Assembly (NCBI RefSeq): GCF_900108365.1
Contig: NZ_FNWQ01000009.1
Coordinates: forward strand, 1 to 64,000
Reading direction: 5' to 3'
Length of the DNA stretch: 64,000 nucleotides
Source: Chryseobacterium culicis
GTDB taxonomy: Bacteria > Bacteroidota > Bacteroidia > Flavobacteriales > Weeksellaceae
Part shown: positions 34,784 through 42,422 of the stretch, piece after piece
How the letters are laid out: each line of letters begins with the position of its first letter
How positions within the stretch are numbered: the stretch's first letter is position 1
Translations under genes and position numbers: made by a program
The notes under the pieces: generated by a model
Told to the model about the DNA's origin: nothing
Seen by the model: the letters and a program-made list of their open reading frames with translations, nothing else
The model's database searches: none

Positions 34784-34820
34784 AAAAGGCAAATTTGCTC
34801 ACCCGCGAATTTGCCTTTTT
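34784..34820. terminator. Bidirectional terminator
   Basis: AAAAGGCAAATT (34784-34795) pairs with AATTTGCCTTTT (34808-34819) across a 12-base loop, with A/T runs on both sides. It separates the cupin gene from the convergent hydrolase gene. Confidence 0.85.
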
Positions 34821-34824
34821 GATA

Positions 34825-35568
34825 CTATTTTAAAATTTCTTTCAGGAACATCAGCGTATGATTCCAGGCTCTTTTGGCCATTATTTCATTATAATCCGGT
34901 GATTTGGGATCTGTGAAGGTATGTTTAGAATGAGCATAGGTGATGATCTGCCAATCGGCGTTCCCTTCATTCATTTCTTTGATGAGGTTATTATAATCAT
35001 CTGCAGTCACGCTTTTATCATCAGCTGGATTTTCAACAAGAATTTTAGCAGTTAAAGCATCATTTTTTCGACTCTGGTCTTTCGCAAGACTTCCGTGAAT
35101 AGAAACAACGCCTGCTACAGGAAGATGTCCTCTTGCAGATTCTAATGCTCCGGTACCTCCGAAACAGTATCCGATGACCGCTACTTTATCAGAAATTGCC
35201 CCATTTTTCTTCAGCTGATCCAATGCCAGCGAAATTCTTTTTTGGTATTCCTGATAATTTTGTTTGTAATATCCGGAAGTTTTGGCAGCAGACTCATTGT
35301 CTGTGGGAATTTTTCCTTCACCATAGATATCCGCAATAAAAGCAATGTAGCCTTGTTTTTCCAGTTCAACAGCTGCCGTTTTAGCTTCCTCGTCAATACC
35401 TTTCCAGGCCGGAAGAATCAATACTCCGGGAAGCTTTTTTCCTGCATTGGAAGTGACCAGACCATTCAGTTTCTGTGTGCCGTCCTGATAGGAAACGGTT
35501 TTTAATTTTTGACTGAAAAGGGTTCCTGAAGCCATAATCATTGTGGTTAATAAGATGGAACGTATCAT
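34825..35568 (-). CDS. Secreted dienelactone hydrolase-family protein
   Basis: A 247-residue alpha/beta hydrolase with signal peptide MIRSILLTTMIMASGTLFSQ. The nucleophile elbow VAVIGYCFGGTGALESA near residue 125 has Cys as in dienelactone hydrolases, and the catalytic His is in YAHSKHTFTDP near 215. It would act on esters or lactones in the periplasm; the substrate is unknown. Confidence 0.88.
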   Translation of the reverse strand: MIRSILLTTMIMASGTLFSQKLKTVSYQDGTQKLNGLVTSNAGKKLPGVLILPAWKGIDEEAKTAAVELEKQGYIAFIADIYGEGKIPTDNESAAKTSGYYKQNYQEYQKRISLALDQLKKNGAISDKVAVIGYCFGGTGALESARGHLPVAGVVSIHGSLAKDQSRKNDALTAKILVENPADDKSVTADDYNNLIKEMNEGNADWQIITYAHSKHTFTDPKSPDYNEIMAKRAWNHTLMFLKEILK

Positions 35569-35660
35569 AATTATTGTGAATTAGTTGATTGTAAAACAGG
35601 ATTAAATGTAAGGAATTATTTAAAAGAACTCAACTTCAGGGAAGAATTTCTTCAATTCTT

Positions 35661-36092
35661 TTATTCCTGTCTGTAAAACTGATATTCTCCGTTCTGATAG
35701 TAAGCATTGATATGCTGAAGACCATTGGTAAGGATGATTTCTTTCGCTCCGATAATAGAATTATATCTGGCTGTCTGCTCAAAAGTTTTTTCGGTTAATT
35801 TAATCTGTGGCGCCTTACATTCAATCAGAATTACGGGTTCTGTTTTTTCAGTAATCAAAAGGTCAATTCGTTTGGTAAGACCGTTCAGAATAATCTTTTT
35901 TTCGGTAATCAAGGCAGATGTAGAATACGATTTTATGGTAAGGTAATAATGTATCCAGTGCTGTCTGACCCATTCCTCAGGAGTGAGCAGAAGATAAGTT
36001 TTACGAACCAAATCATAAATAAAAAACTTATCTTTGTCTTTCTTGAATTTAAAATCAAAAGTTTCCTGAAAATTCAGTTTTGGAAGTTCCAT
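35661..36092 (-). CDS. Type I restriction HsdR N-terminal-like nuclease-fold protein
   Basis: A 143-residue protein starting MELPKLNFQETFDFKFKK. The core RIDLLITEKTEPVILIECKAP near residue 85-105 is a PD-(D/E)XK-like motif (Asp, then Glu-x-Lys) of the HSDR_N_2 domain. It has no helicase or partner methylase, so it is not a working restriction system by itself. Its ATG lies only 7 bases from the holA ATG on the other strand; a longer start at 36,125 would overlap holA. Confidence 0.85.
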   Translation of the reverse strand: MELPKLNFQETFDFKFKKDKDKFFIYDLVRKTYLLLTPEEWVRQHWIHYYLTIKSYSTSALITEKKIILNGLTKRIDLLITEKTEPVILIECKAPQIKLTEKTFEQTARYNSIIGAKEIILTNGLQHINAYYQNGEYQFYRQE

Positions 36093-36099
36093 TAGTAAG

Positions 36100-37137
36100 A
36101 TGAAAGAATTAGATTTAATCCTCAAAAATATTAAAAATAAAGAAGTTTTACCTATTTATTTTTTCCACGGAGAAGAAGCCTACTTTATTGACGTTGCCGT
36201 AAAAGCCCTCGAACACAACTTTTTGGAAGAAGACGAAAAAGCTTTCAACCAGACCGTGACTTACGGAAAAGATACATCTTATCAGGAAATACTTTCTCTG
36301 GCGAGACAGTTTCCGATGATGGGAGATAAGCAGGTGATTATTGTAAAAGAAGCTCAGGACTTAAGACTCAATGAAGAGGAAAACAGAATTCTGGAATCTT
36401 ACGTAGAAAATCCGGTACCCTCTACAGTACTGGTTTTTGCCCATAAGCATAAGAAGCTGGACAGCAGAAAAAAAGCCGCCAAAGTCTTAGATAAAGCCAA
36501 AGCCCTTTTCCTGAGCGAATCTGTAAGAGAAAACAATCTTCCGAAATGGATTTCGGATGAATGTGCAAAACTTAAAATCAATACAGCCCCGAATATTTCT
36601 CATCTTCTGGCAGAATATCTGGGCAACGATTTGTCAAGAATCGCCAACGAACTGAACAAGTTAAAAATCATCCTTAAAGAAGGCGAAATTCTTGATGGAA
36701 GTATTGTTGAAAACCATATCGGAATCAGCAAAGAATATAACGTTTTTGAACTTCAAAAGGCTTTAGGAACCAAAAATGCCAATGCTGCTTTTAAGATTGC
36801 CCACTTCATGGGTAAAAATCCGAAGAATAATCCCTTCGTCATGATGCTGGCAAGCCTTTACAATTATTTTTCGAATGTTATCATCTACCAGACTATGGCT
36901 GGGCAGCCTCCACAGGCCATTGCATCACAGATGGGCGTAAATCCGTATTTCATCAAAGACTACGCAGAAAGTGCCAGGCTCTATCCTCTGAAACATGCGA
37001 CAAGAGTTATTTCTATTCTGCGCGAATTCGATATGAAAGGGAAAGGTCTTGGAGCCGTTAATATGGGAGAAGCAGAACTGATCAGAGAGCTGGTGTACAA
37101 AATTATTAATGTAGATAAGATTAAGATGAAGGTGTGA
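36100..37137 (+). CDS. holA: DNA polymerase III subunit delta
   Basis: A 345-residue clamp-loader subunit that opens the sliding clamp. LPIYFFHGEEAYFIDVAVKAL at the start, QFPMMGDKQVIIVKEAQDL near residue 75 and LSRIANELNKLKIIL near 190 match the delta family, with C-terminal helices including NNPFVMMLASLYNYFSNVI. The length is typical. It is head to head with the HsdR_N-like gene, so its promoter must lie inside that gene. Confidence 0.93.
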   Translation: MKELDLILKNIKNKEVLPIYFFHGEEAYFIDVAVKALEHNFLEEDEKAFNQTVTYGKDTSYQEILSLARQFPMMGDKQVIIVKEAQDLRLNEEENRILESYVENPVPSTVLVFAHKHKKLDSRKKAAKVLDKAKALFLSESVRENNLPKWISDECAKLKINTAPNISHLLAEYLGNDLSRIANELNKLKIILKEGEILDGSIVENHIGISKEYNVFELQKALGTKNANAAFKIAHFMGKNPKNNPFVMMLASLYNYFSNVIIYQTMAGQPPQAIASQMGVNPYFIKDYAESARLYPLKHATRVISILREFDMKGKGLGAVNMGEAELIRELVYKIINVDKIKMKV

Positions 37138-37386
37138 GGCGAGATGCGGGAGAGAAAGATAAGTCCTTCAAATTATAAGATAGGAGAGATAAAAAAAAAG
37201 AAGTTTTTTTTAATTTTCGTAATCTAAATTCGTGTAACCCGAACTTCCGAACCGTGAAAACAGCTGCCATCGAAATTCAACATATCAGATATTGACAAGT
37301 ATCATTAAAATAACTTTAAGGAGAAATTAAAAATTCCGAAATTAGCAGTCTTAATTCAAATTAAATCTTTTCGAACAAAGTAAATT
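37138..37386. other. Upstream region of trxB
   Basis: 249 bases without a gene. AT-rich, with no clear terminator for holA and no perfect TAnnTTTG box that I could place. Confidence 0.3.
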
Positions 37387-38328
37387 ATGGAGCAAAACAT
37401 TTTAGATTGTGTGATCGTTGGATCTGGGCCTTCTGGCTTCACCGCTGCTATCTATGCAGCAAGAGCAGACCTGAAACCTGAACTGTATACAGGTCTGGAG
37501 CCGGGCGGACAATTAACAACCACTACAGAAGTTGACAACTTCCCAGGATATCCAGCCGGGATTACAGGTCCTGAAATGATGATGGATCTGCAAAAACAGG
37601 CAGAAAGATTTGATACCAAAGTTCATTACGAAATGATCACTAAGGCTGAATTCTCTAAAGAAGTTGGCGGTGTTCACAAATTATATGCAGGAAACAAAGA
37701 AATCCTTGCCAAAACAGTTATTATCTCTACAGGGGCTACAGCCAAATATTTAGGTCTTGAGGACGAGAAAAAATATGCAGGCGGTGGTGTATCTGCCTGT
37801 GCTACATGTGACGGATTTTTCTACAGAGGAAAAGATGTAGTGGTGGTAGGAGCAGGAGATACCGCAGCAGAAGAGGCTACTTACCTTGCAAAGCTGTGTA
37901 AGAAAGTTACACTATTGGTGAGAAAAGACGTATTCAGAGCTTCAAAAGCAATGGTTCACAGAGTAGAAAACACTCCGAATATTGAAGTGAAATTCCACCA
38001 TGAATTGATTGGTATTGAAGGAGAAAACAGTCTTGTGGAGAGAGCGGTAATCATCAATAACCAGACTCAGGAAAAATCTACAGTGGATGTAGAAGGTATC
38101 TTCATCGCAATCGGTCACAAGCCGAACACAGATATCTTTGCCGGTCAGGTAGATCTTGATGAAAACGGGTATATCCTTACAGAAAAAGGTTCCTCAAGAA
38201 CCAATCTTCCGGGAGTATTTGCCGCCGGTGACGTTCAGGATCACATCTACAGACAGGCTATTACAGCTGCGGGAAGCGGATGTATGGCAGCCATGGATGC
38301 AGAAAAATACTTGGCTGAATTACACTAA
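37387..38328 (+). CDS. trxB: Thioredoxin reductase
   Basis: A 313-residue FAD and NADPH-dependent reductase of thioredoxin. FAD motif IVGSGPSGFTAAIYAARADL at the start, redox-active Cys pair in ACATCDGFFYRG near residues 138-141, NADPH motif VVVVGAGDTAAEEATYLA near 155 and the late FAD motif GVFAAGDVQDHIYRQAITAAGSG are all present. Length is normal. A strong terminator follows. Confidence 0.97.
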   Translation: MEQNILDCVIVGSGPSGFTAAIYAARADLKPELYTGLEPGGQLTTTTEVDNFPGYPAGITGPEMMMDLQKQAERFDTKVHYEMITKAEFSKEVGGVHKLYAGNKEILAKTVIISTGATAKYLGLEDEKKYAGGGVSACATCDGFFYRGKDVVVVGAGDTAAEEATYLAKLCKKVTLLVRKDVFRASKAMVHRVENTPNIEVKFHHELIGIEGENSLVERAVIINNQTQEKSTVDVEGIFIAIGHKPNTDIFAGQVDLDENGYILTEKGSSRTNLPGVFAAGDVQDHIYRQAITAAGSGCMAAMDAEKYLAELH

Positions 38329-38351
38329 TAACATTCAGTTTATACAATACA

Positions 38352-38380
38352 AAGCGTACCCTTGGGTACGCTTTTTTTAT
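38352..38380 (+). terminator. Terminator after trxB
   Basis: AAGCGTACCC (38352-38361) and GGGTACGCTT (38364-38373) with a 2-base loop, followed by T residues; 23 bases after the trxB stop. Confidence 0.92.
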
Positions 38381-38484
38381 AATTACCCCACAATAATCCA
38401 ACTGAAGACGGGATCATTCCCCTCCCTTGGATGGGTAGCGAAAATTCTGAGAATTTTTGACGGGGTGGTTTTCAAAATTCACAT

Positions 38485-38544
38485 TTAACATCTCTTCAGC
38501 CAGTTGAGAACGGCCTCGAGATCATCATGAAAGTGACTATTGGG
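38485..38544 (-). pseudogene. Remnant of a DUF559-type endonuclease-domain gene
   Basis: About 19 codons ending at the stop 38485-38487 read HDDLEAVLNWLKRC, like the C-terminal end (NDLEAVL) of short DUF559 endonuclease-domain proteins. An in-frame stop lies upstream and the rest is missing. The adjoining CCCCTCCCTTGGATGGGTAG text resembles repeats that accompany such genes. Weak evidence, by eye. Confidence 0.35.
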
Positions 38545-38587
38545 ACTTTAGAAGGGGATAGAGTGAGGGGATGGGTTCACAATAAAA

Positions 38588-38612
38588 AAACGGCTTCCAT
38601 TAGAAGCCGTTT
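38588..38612 (-). terminator. Terminator for minus-strand remnant
   Basis: AACGGCTTC (38589-38597) and GAAGCCGTT (38603-38611) with a 5-base loop; read on the minus strand it runs into seven T residues. It follows the truncated regulator at 38,636-38,872. Confidence 0.75.
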
Positions 38613-38635
38613 CTGTTATTTATATAAAGGAATTA

Positions 38636-38872
38636 TCACTTTTTTAATTTTGCATTTTCTGCTTTTAAAGCTTTTATCTGTTCTTTCAGAAGATGTATGT
38701 ATTCCTGCTGGTTTTCTAATAAATACTCTGGAATATTACAGTACTGATTATAATTGCCAGACTGATTGCTGGTATTAGAACTACTATCGTTAAATGTAAG
38801 GTTCTGTATAACAGTTGCTGTTTTCTCCTCTCTAATATTCTTTATCCTTAAAGTAAAATTACTACATTTAAT
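38636..38872 (-). pseudogene. C-terminal remnant of an HTH regulator
   Basis: An open minus-strand frame without a start codon reads EEKTATVIQNLTFNDSSSN, then YLLENQQEYIHLLKEQIKAL and ends KAENAKLKK. This is like the C-terminal tail of Xre-type regulators common in Chryseobacterium, whose N-terminal helix-turn-helix is missing here; an in-frame stop precedes it at about 38,879. A good terminator follows it. Probably a truncated, dead gene. Confidence 0.55.
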
Positions 38873-38889
38873 GACTAATCAAAAAGAAT

Positions 38890-39102
38890 ATGGAAACAAA
38901 AGTCATCAAAATAACACACGTTACCGGAACCTATACCATTGAAGCTTCCCATGGAAAACTGAACGACCTGAAAACCCAGCTGGATAAATGCCTGAACGAC
39001 GAGCAAGCAGCAATTGTGGTAAAGGGAGACGATGGAGATCAGTTTGTATATCCGTCCGAACTTTTAAAAAACAGCTTCATCGCTATCGTAGACAGGGAAT
39101 AG
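38890..39102 (+). CDS. Small hypothetical protein
   Basis: A 70-residue soluble, acidic protein (METKVIKITHVTGTYTIEAS, then KTQLDKCLNDEQAAIVVKGD and PSELLKNSFIAIVDRE). Coding-like composition and a clear ATG support a real gene. No family recognised. It is the last gene before the tRNA and may be part of the core chromosome. Confidence 0.65.
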   Translation: METKVIKITHVTGTYTIEASHGKLNDLKTQLDKCLNDEQAAIVVKGDDGDQFVYPSELLKNSFIAIVDRE

Positions 39103-39178
39103 GTGATTGTTTTTCGAAAAATAATTCCCCTGATTCCTAGTCTATTATTAAGTTTTGTTAAAATTTGTGGGGGAAAAG

Positions 39179-39210
39179 TTTTGCAGAAAATAAAAATCGT
39201 TCTATATTTG
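39179..39210 (+). promoter_or_regulatory. Promoter of tRNA-Ser
   Basis: TTTTG at 39179-39183 and TATATTTG at 39203-39210 (19-base spacer) match the Bacteroidota promoter consensus closely and end 34 bases before the tRNA. Confidence 0.75.
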
Positions 39211-39244
39211 CACCACTGAAAACAACGGTATAGCCGGAGTTTAG

Positions 39245-39329
39245 GGAGAGTTGGCAGAGTGGTCGATTGCGGCAGTCTTGAAAACTGTTGACTGTAACAG
39301 GTCCGGGGGTTCGAATCCCTCACTCTCCG
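39245..39329 (+). tRNA. tRNA-Ser (anticodon TGA)
   Basis: An 85-base cloverleaf: acceptor GGAGAGT (39245-39251) pairs with ACTCTCC (39322-39328) with discriminator G; the anticodon loop CTTGAAA gives TGA (reads UCA and UCG); a long variable arm (GTTGACTGTAACAGG) is typical of tRNA-Ser; the T loop GGTTCGAATCC is intact. CCA is not encoded. The integrase gene 270 bases downstream suggests that the 3' end of this tRNA served as the insertion site of the element that follows. Confidence 0.95.
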
Positions 39330-39374
39330 CAGAGTATGAAAAGTAAAATTTTCAAAAACGTTTAAAATCTATTA

Positions 39375-39409
39375 AAAGAGCTGTAATTTAATTAATTACA
39401 TCTCTTTTT
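39375..39409 (+). terminator. Terminator downstream of tRNA-Ser
   Basis: AAAGAG-C-TGTAATT pairs with AATTACA-T-CTCTTT, followed by T residues, about 45 bases after the tRNA. It lies on the element side of the predicted junction. Confidence 0.7.
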
Positions 39410-39464
39410 GCATTTTATTGTGTGATAAAATTTTTAAAAATGCTAATAATTTTTGTGGCAGAAT

Positions 39465-39499
39465 CATGGCAGTTTTATTTCTAGAAAATAACTGCCATG
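39465..39499. repeat. Inverted repeat upstream of the integrase
   Basis: CATGGCAGTT (39465-39474) and AACTGCCATG (39490-39499) are perfect 10-base arms; allowing one bulged base the pairing extends through TATTT/AAATA to a CTAG loop. A further TGGCAG lies at 39,456-39,461. This could be an arm-type site for the recombinase or an operator for its gene. Confidence 0.55.
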
Positions 39500-39599
39500 A
39501 AAATTGTCTTAACTATTTGATTATTAACATGTAAAATGATTTGATATCTTGATTTTTTAGTGATTTAATTCGAATTTTATTAACCCTAAAAATCGGATT

Positions 39600-40934
39600 A
39601 TGTTAGAGAGTAGTTTTGGCGTCAATTTTTTCTTAAAAACGCCGTGGAAGAAAGGTGATTATCTTAGATTTGTTTATTTACGAATTACTGTAGATGGCAT
39701 TTCTAAAGAAATTTCAACAAAGAGAAAATGGAGTGTTGAACGTTGGAATCAGAAAACTGAAAGAGCAGTAGGAACGAAAGAAGATACTAAGTCTTTAAAT
39801 CATTTTTTAGATTCACTCATTTCGGGATTAAATAATTTCAGGACCAAATTAAGTAATAATTCTGAGTCTATAACGGCTGTTAAGCTTATCGAATATATCC
39901 AAGGTAAATCATATCAGAAACCTAAAGTTTTAGAAGAGTTTCAAAAACATAATGAGGAAATGCTTAATTTGGTTATAGCTGGAGATTTTGCACGAGGAAC
40001 TTATGATAGGTATGTCACCGCGAGATCACATGTAGAAGAGTTCATGCAATTTCAATATAATCGTAGTGACTTCGAATTTCGAGAGCTAAATTATAGCTTT
40101 GTAACGGATTATGAATTTTATTTAAAGACAGTACGTGGGTGTTCAAATAATACAACCTTAAAATACATTGCCAATTTTAAGAAAATTGTACTCAGAGCCA
40201 TTGCGAAAGATATTATTCAAAAAGATCCCTTTATACTTTTTAAATCGAAAAAGAATAAGCTGGACAAACGGCCTTTAACGACAAAGGAACTTCAAAGATT
40301 AGAAGATAAAAAATTTGATTCAGAACGGCTGTCCATTGTACGAGATATTTTTGTTTTTCAATGTTATACAGGATTATCCTATATTGACGTAAAGCAATTG
40401 AGATACAGTGAAATCAAAGAAGATTCTGATGGAAGCTTTTGGATTATGTCTAATCGACAAAAATCAAAATCTCGGACTGATATACCTTTATTGGAAAAAG
40501 CTTTACTTATAATGAAAAGATACCAAGGGCATCCTCAATGTCATGATTCAAATCTTGTACTGCCGGTTCGTTCAAATCAAAAAATGAATGAATATCTCAA
40601 AGAGATTGCTACTTTGTGTGGAATTTATTCTGAGCTTAATACTCATATGGCAAGAAGAACTTTTGCAAGTACTGTCACTCTCAAAAATGGAGTTCCTATA
40701 AACGTTGTTAAAGAATTAATGGGGCATCATTCGGTAACTCAAACGGAAGAATATGCATTGACAACTCAGGAATTAATTAATAGCGAGATGAATAACCTAA
40801 AGACGAAGCTACGGACTAATACTGAAGATAACTTATCCAATATCAATTTAAAAATGATTCTTGATGAAAGTGAAATTCAACTACTAGTAGATTATGAAAG
40901 ACTAAAAAATAAGATTTTAGGAGGTATAATTTGA
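39600..40934 (+). CDS. Tyrosine recombinase (integrase) of an integrative element
   Basis: A 444-residue site-specific recombinase with the Bacteroidota layout: N-terminal arm-binding domain, a SAM-like core-binding domain near 105-205, and the catalytic domain. HMARRTFAST (His-x-x-Arg), LMGHHSVTQTEEYAL (His and the Tyr nucleophile) are present near 345-385. The position usually holding the first catalytic Arg reads CYTGLSYIDVKQL, Ser in place of Arg, as in the CTnDOT integrase branch. It lies just downstream of tRNA-Ser, so it probably integrated the downstream island. Confidence 0.92.
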   Translation: MLESSFGVNFFLKTPWKKGDYLRFVYLRITVDGISKEISTKRKWSVERWNQKTERAVGTKEDTKSLNHFLDSLISGLNNFRTKLSNNSESITAVKLIEYIQGKSYQKPKVLEEFQKHNEEMLNLVIAGDFARGTYDRYVTARSHVEEFMQFQYNRSDFEFRELNYSFVTDYEFYLKTVRGCSNNTTLKYIANFKKIVLRAIAKDIIQKDPFILFKSKKNKLDKRPLTTKELQRLEDKKFDSERLSIVRDIFVFQCYTGLSYIDVKQLRYSEIKEDSDGSFWIMSNRQKSKSRTDIPLLEKALLIMKRYQGHPQCHDSNLVLPVRSNQKMNEYLKEIATLCGIYSELNTHMARRTFASTVTLKNGVPINVVKELMGHHSVTQTEEYALTTQELINSEMNNLKTKLRTNTEDNLSNINLKMILDESEIQLLVDYERLKNKILGGII

Positions 40935-40943
40935 TATAATTAT

Positions 40944-40982
40944 GAAAATAAAAGGAAACTTTTAAAGTTTCCTTTTATTTTA
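40944..40982. terminator. Bidirectional terminator after the integrase
   Basis: AAAATAAAAGGAAACTTT and AAAGTTTCCTTTTATTTT form a long stem with almost no loop between the convergent integrase and 91-residue genes; the right arm overlaps the stop of the latter. Confidence 0.8.
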
Positions 40983-41250
40983 TCATCACATAACTTTTGA
41001 CACCTGGATGGTAGGATGGAGTATATTTGAAATAACCAAATTCTTGTAATTCTTTAAAATATTTGTGATACGTAGGATGAGTTTTAATATGAGAATACTT
41101 CATTAGCCTACTTCTGCTAACAAATATTTTTTTCTTCTTTTTTTGGTGTAGCCCAAGATATATAATTGCGGTCATCAGTGCAATGTGAACGGATGTTAGC
41201 CTTTCGTCTGATGAAAATTTTTTAAGTAGATTTACCCAATGTTCATTCAT
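40975..41250 (-). CDS. Small element protein, possible winged-helix
   Basis: A 91-residue basic protein starting MNEHWVNLLKKFSSDERLTS. IFVSRSRLMKYSHIKTHPTYHKYFKELQEFGYFKYTPS resembles the DNA-reading helices of a winged-helix fold. Proteins of this kind are frequent next to excisionase-like genes in Bacteroidota conjugative elements. It starts 2 bases after the next gene ends, so the two are co-transcribed. No precise role assigned. Confidence 0.7.
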   Translation of the reverse strand: MNEHWVNLLKKFSSDERLTSVHIALMTAIIYLGLHQKKKKKIFVSRSRLMKYSHIKTHPTYHKYFKELQEFGYFKYTPSYHPGVKSYVMIK

Positions 41251-41252
41251 AA

Positions 41253-41603
41253 TTAATCATTTTCAAATAAACGCTTTAAATCTGTACTGTTATAATAATA
41301 TGATCCCATTATTTTTTTTGATCTTATTTTACTATTAATTCGCAAATTCTGTAAAGTAGCTGGAGAGATTTCTAAAATTTTTCTTACCGCCTTACTTCGT
41401 AACCATTCCCAATTTGTATTTTTTTTTTCATTGTGAATAGAACTGTTTGTGATCAGATATTTTATTTCTGAAATTAATTCATTCTTTAAGTTTTCTAAAT
41501 CTTGTTTTGTTATATTTTCCATAGGATTTAATTTTATTATGTCAAATTTGAGCAGATTACTCAATGTGTTTTGTTTATTTGATTTATTAGCTTGTTTTGG
41601 CAT
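41253..41603 (-). CDS. Excisionase-like helix-turn-helix protein
   Basis: A 116-residue protein (or 89 if it starts at the ATG at 41,522, MENITKQDLENLK). The C-terminal half WLRSKAVRKILEISPATLQNLRINSKIRSKKIMGSYYYN with DLKRLFEND is the MerR-like winged helix of element-borne excisionases and directionality factors in Bacteroidota. Together with the integrase it would control excision. Confidence 0.78.
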   Translation of the reverse strand: MPKQANKSNKQNTLSNLLKFDIIKLNPMENITKQDLENLKNELISEIKYLITNSSIHNEKKNTNWEWLRSKAVRKILEISPATLQNLRINSKIRSKKIMGSYYYNSTDLKRLFEND

Positions 41604-41858
41604 TACTTGTCATTGAGATTTATAAATGTATTGTATATAGATTCTAAATATATTTTCTCAATAAACCAGTAAAAAGGCAGTTAAGGTATTTTTGCTAACC
41701 GTCCCATTATCCCACCAAAAGACTACGGCATAAATGGTTTGCTCCCTAATGGTGCCCTCCAATTATCCTTTTAGTTTTTACTCTTTGTCAACACTTCATA
41801 TCTGCTTTCTTTTTTGCGGTTTTTCTTTTGAAAAATATTCAGCGAAGCCCAGGAGGGC
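41604..41858. other. Gene-free stretch in the decayed element
   Basis: 255 bases between the excisionase-like gene and the ssb remnant. It includes a CCCACCAAAAGACTACGG stretch and a small AGCCC-AGGA-GGGCT hairpin (about 41,846-41,860). I see no intact gene. Confidence 0.35.
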
Positions 41859-42031
41859 TTTCAGAGAAAGAACGGAGAAGAGATTGAAAGCACATTACTA
41901 AAGGGACATTAATAGAGCTGATTGGCAGAGTTTATACAAGAGCTTGGATGGGAAAGGATGGAGTAGCGCACGCAGGTCTGAACTTCCATACATCACAAAT
42001 TAAATTATACGGCAGTAATAAAAAGAACTGA
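41859..42031 (+). pseudogene. ssb: Single-strand DNA-binding protein remnant
   Basis: The 3' half of an element-type ssb gene: after FQRKNGEEIE an internal deletion joins TLLKG, then a one-base loss near 41,906 shifts the frame to LIELIGRVYTRAW, GKDGVAHAGLNFHTSQIKL and KKN-stop at 42,029. RAW-x-GKDG followed by GLNF-x-TSQIKL is typical of SSB proteins carried on Bacteroidota mobile elements. It has no start and is frameshifted, so it is dead. Confidence 0.75.
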
Positions 42032-42161
42032 AAGTAGTATTACGTCCTCCAACAAAACAAGTAACAAGGATATTGGTTAACCTAGATCCAATGACAGTAA
42101 TAATGATGATCTCCAATTTTTATCAATCAAAAATATTTTATAACATTTTAATAACAATATC

Positions 42162-42422
42162 ATGACACATAATTCAAATTTTAATGACAGAACAGGAAAA
42201 TATTCACTTTTCAGCGTAAAAGAAATAGCATGGCACAACTTAGGGAAGACTGTTGAAGAACATCCTACAAGTGGAGAAGTCATCAAATTTGCGGAGCTTG
42301 CCTATCAGGCGGAAAAATCTCCATTATTTACAAAAGCGATTGGTCTTATAGAATCGCAAGATGAACTCATAATGAGTGATTCAGAATTGCAAGTTCCTAA
42401 CTACTTAGCCAATATTCGCACA
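42162..42422 (+). pseudogene. DUF932 N-terminal fragment, fused to IS remnant
   Basis: About 87 codons starting MTHNSNFNDRTGKYSLFSVKEIAWHNLG, with AELAYQAEKSPLFTKAIG and LQVPNYLANIRT. This is the N-terminal part of the DUF932 (phage/plasmid-like) family found on Bacteroidota mobile elements, normally 300 or more residues. At 42,423 the frame runs into an IS3 transposase fragment, making a chimeric 107-residue reading frame that ends at 42,485. Confidence 0.75.

Noticed and set aside
35661..36092. Restriction-modification system
   Set aside because: Only an HsdR N-terminal-like domain is present, with no helicase, specificity or methylase genes around it.
38527..38778. 83-codon frame on the plus strand
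   Set aside because: It runs across a hairpin terminator and antisense to the HTH remnant, which has recognisable protein sequence on the other strand.
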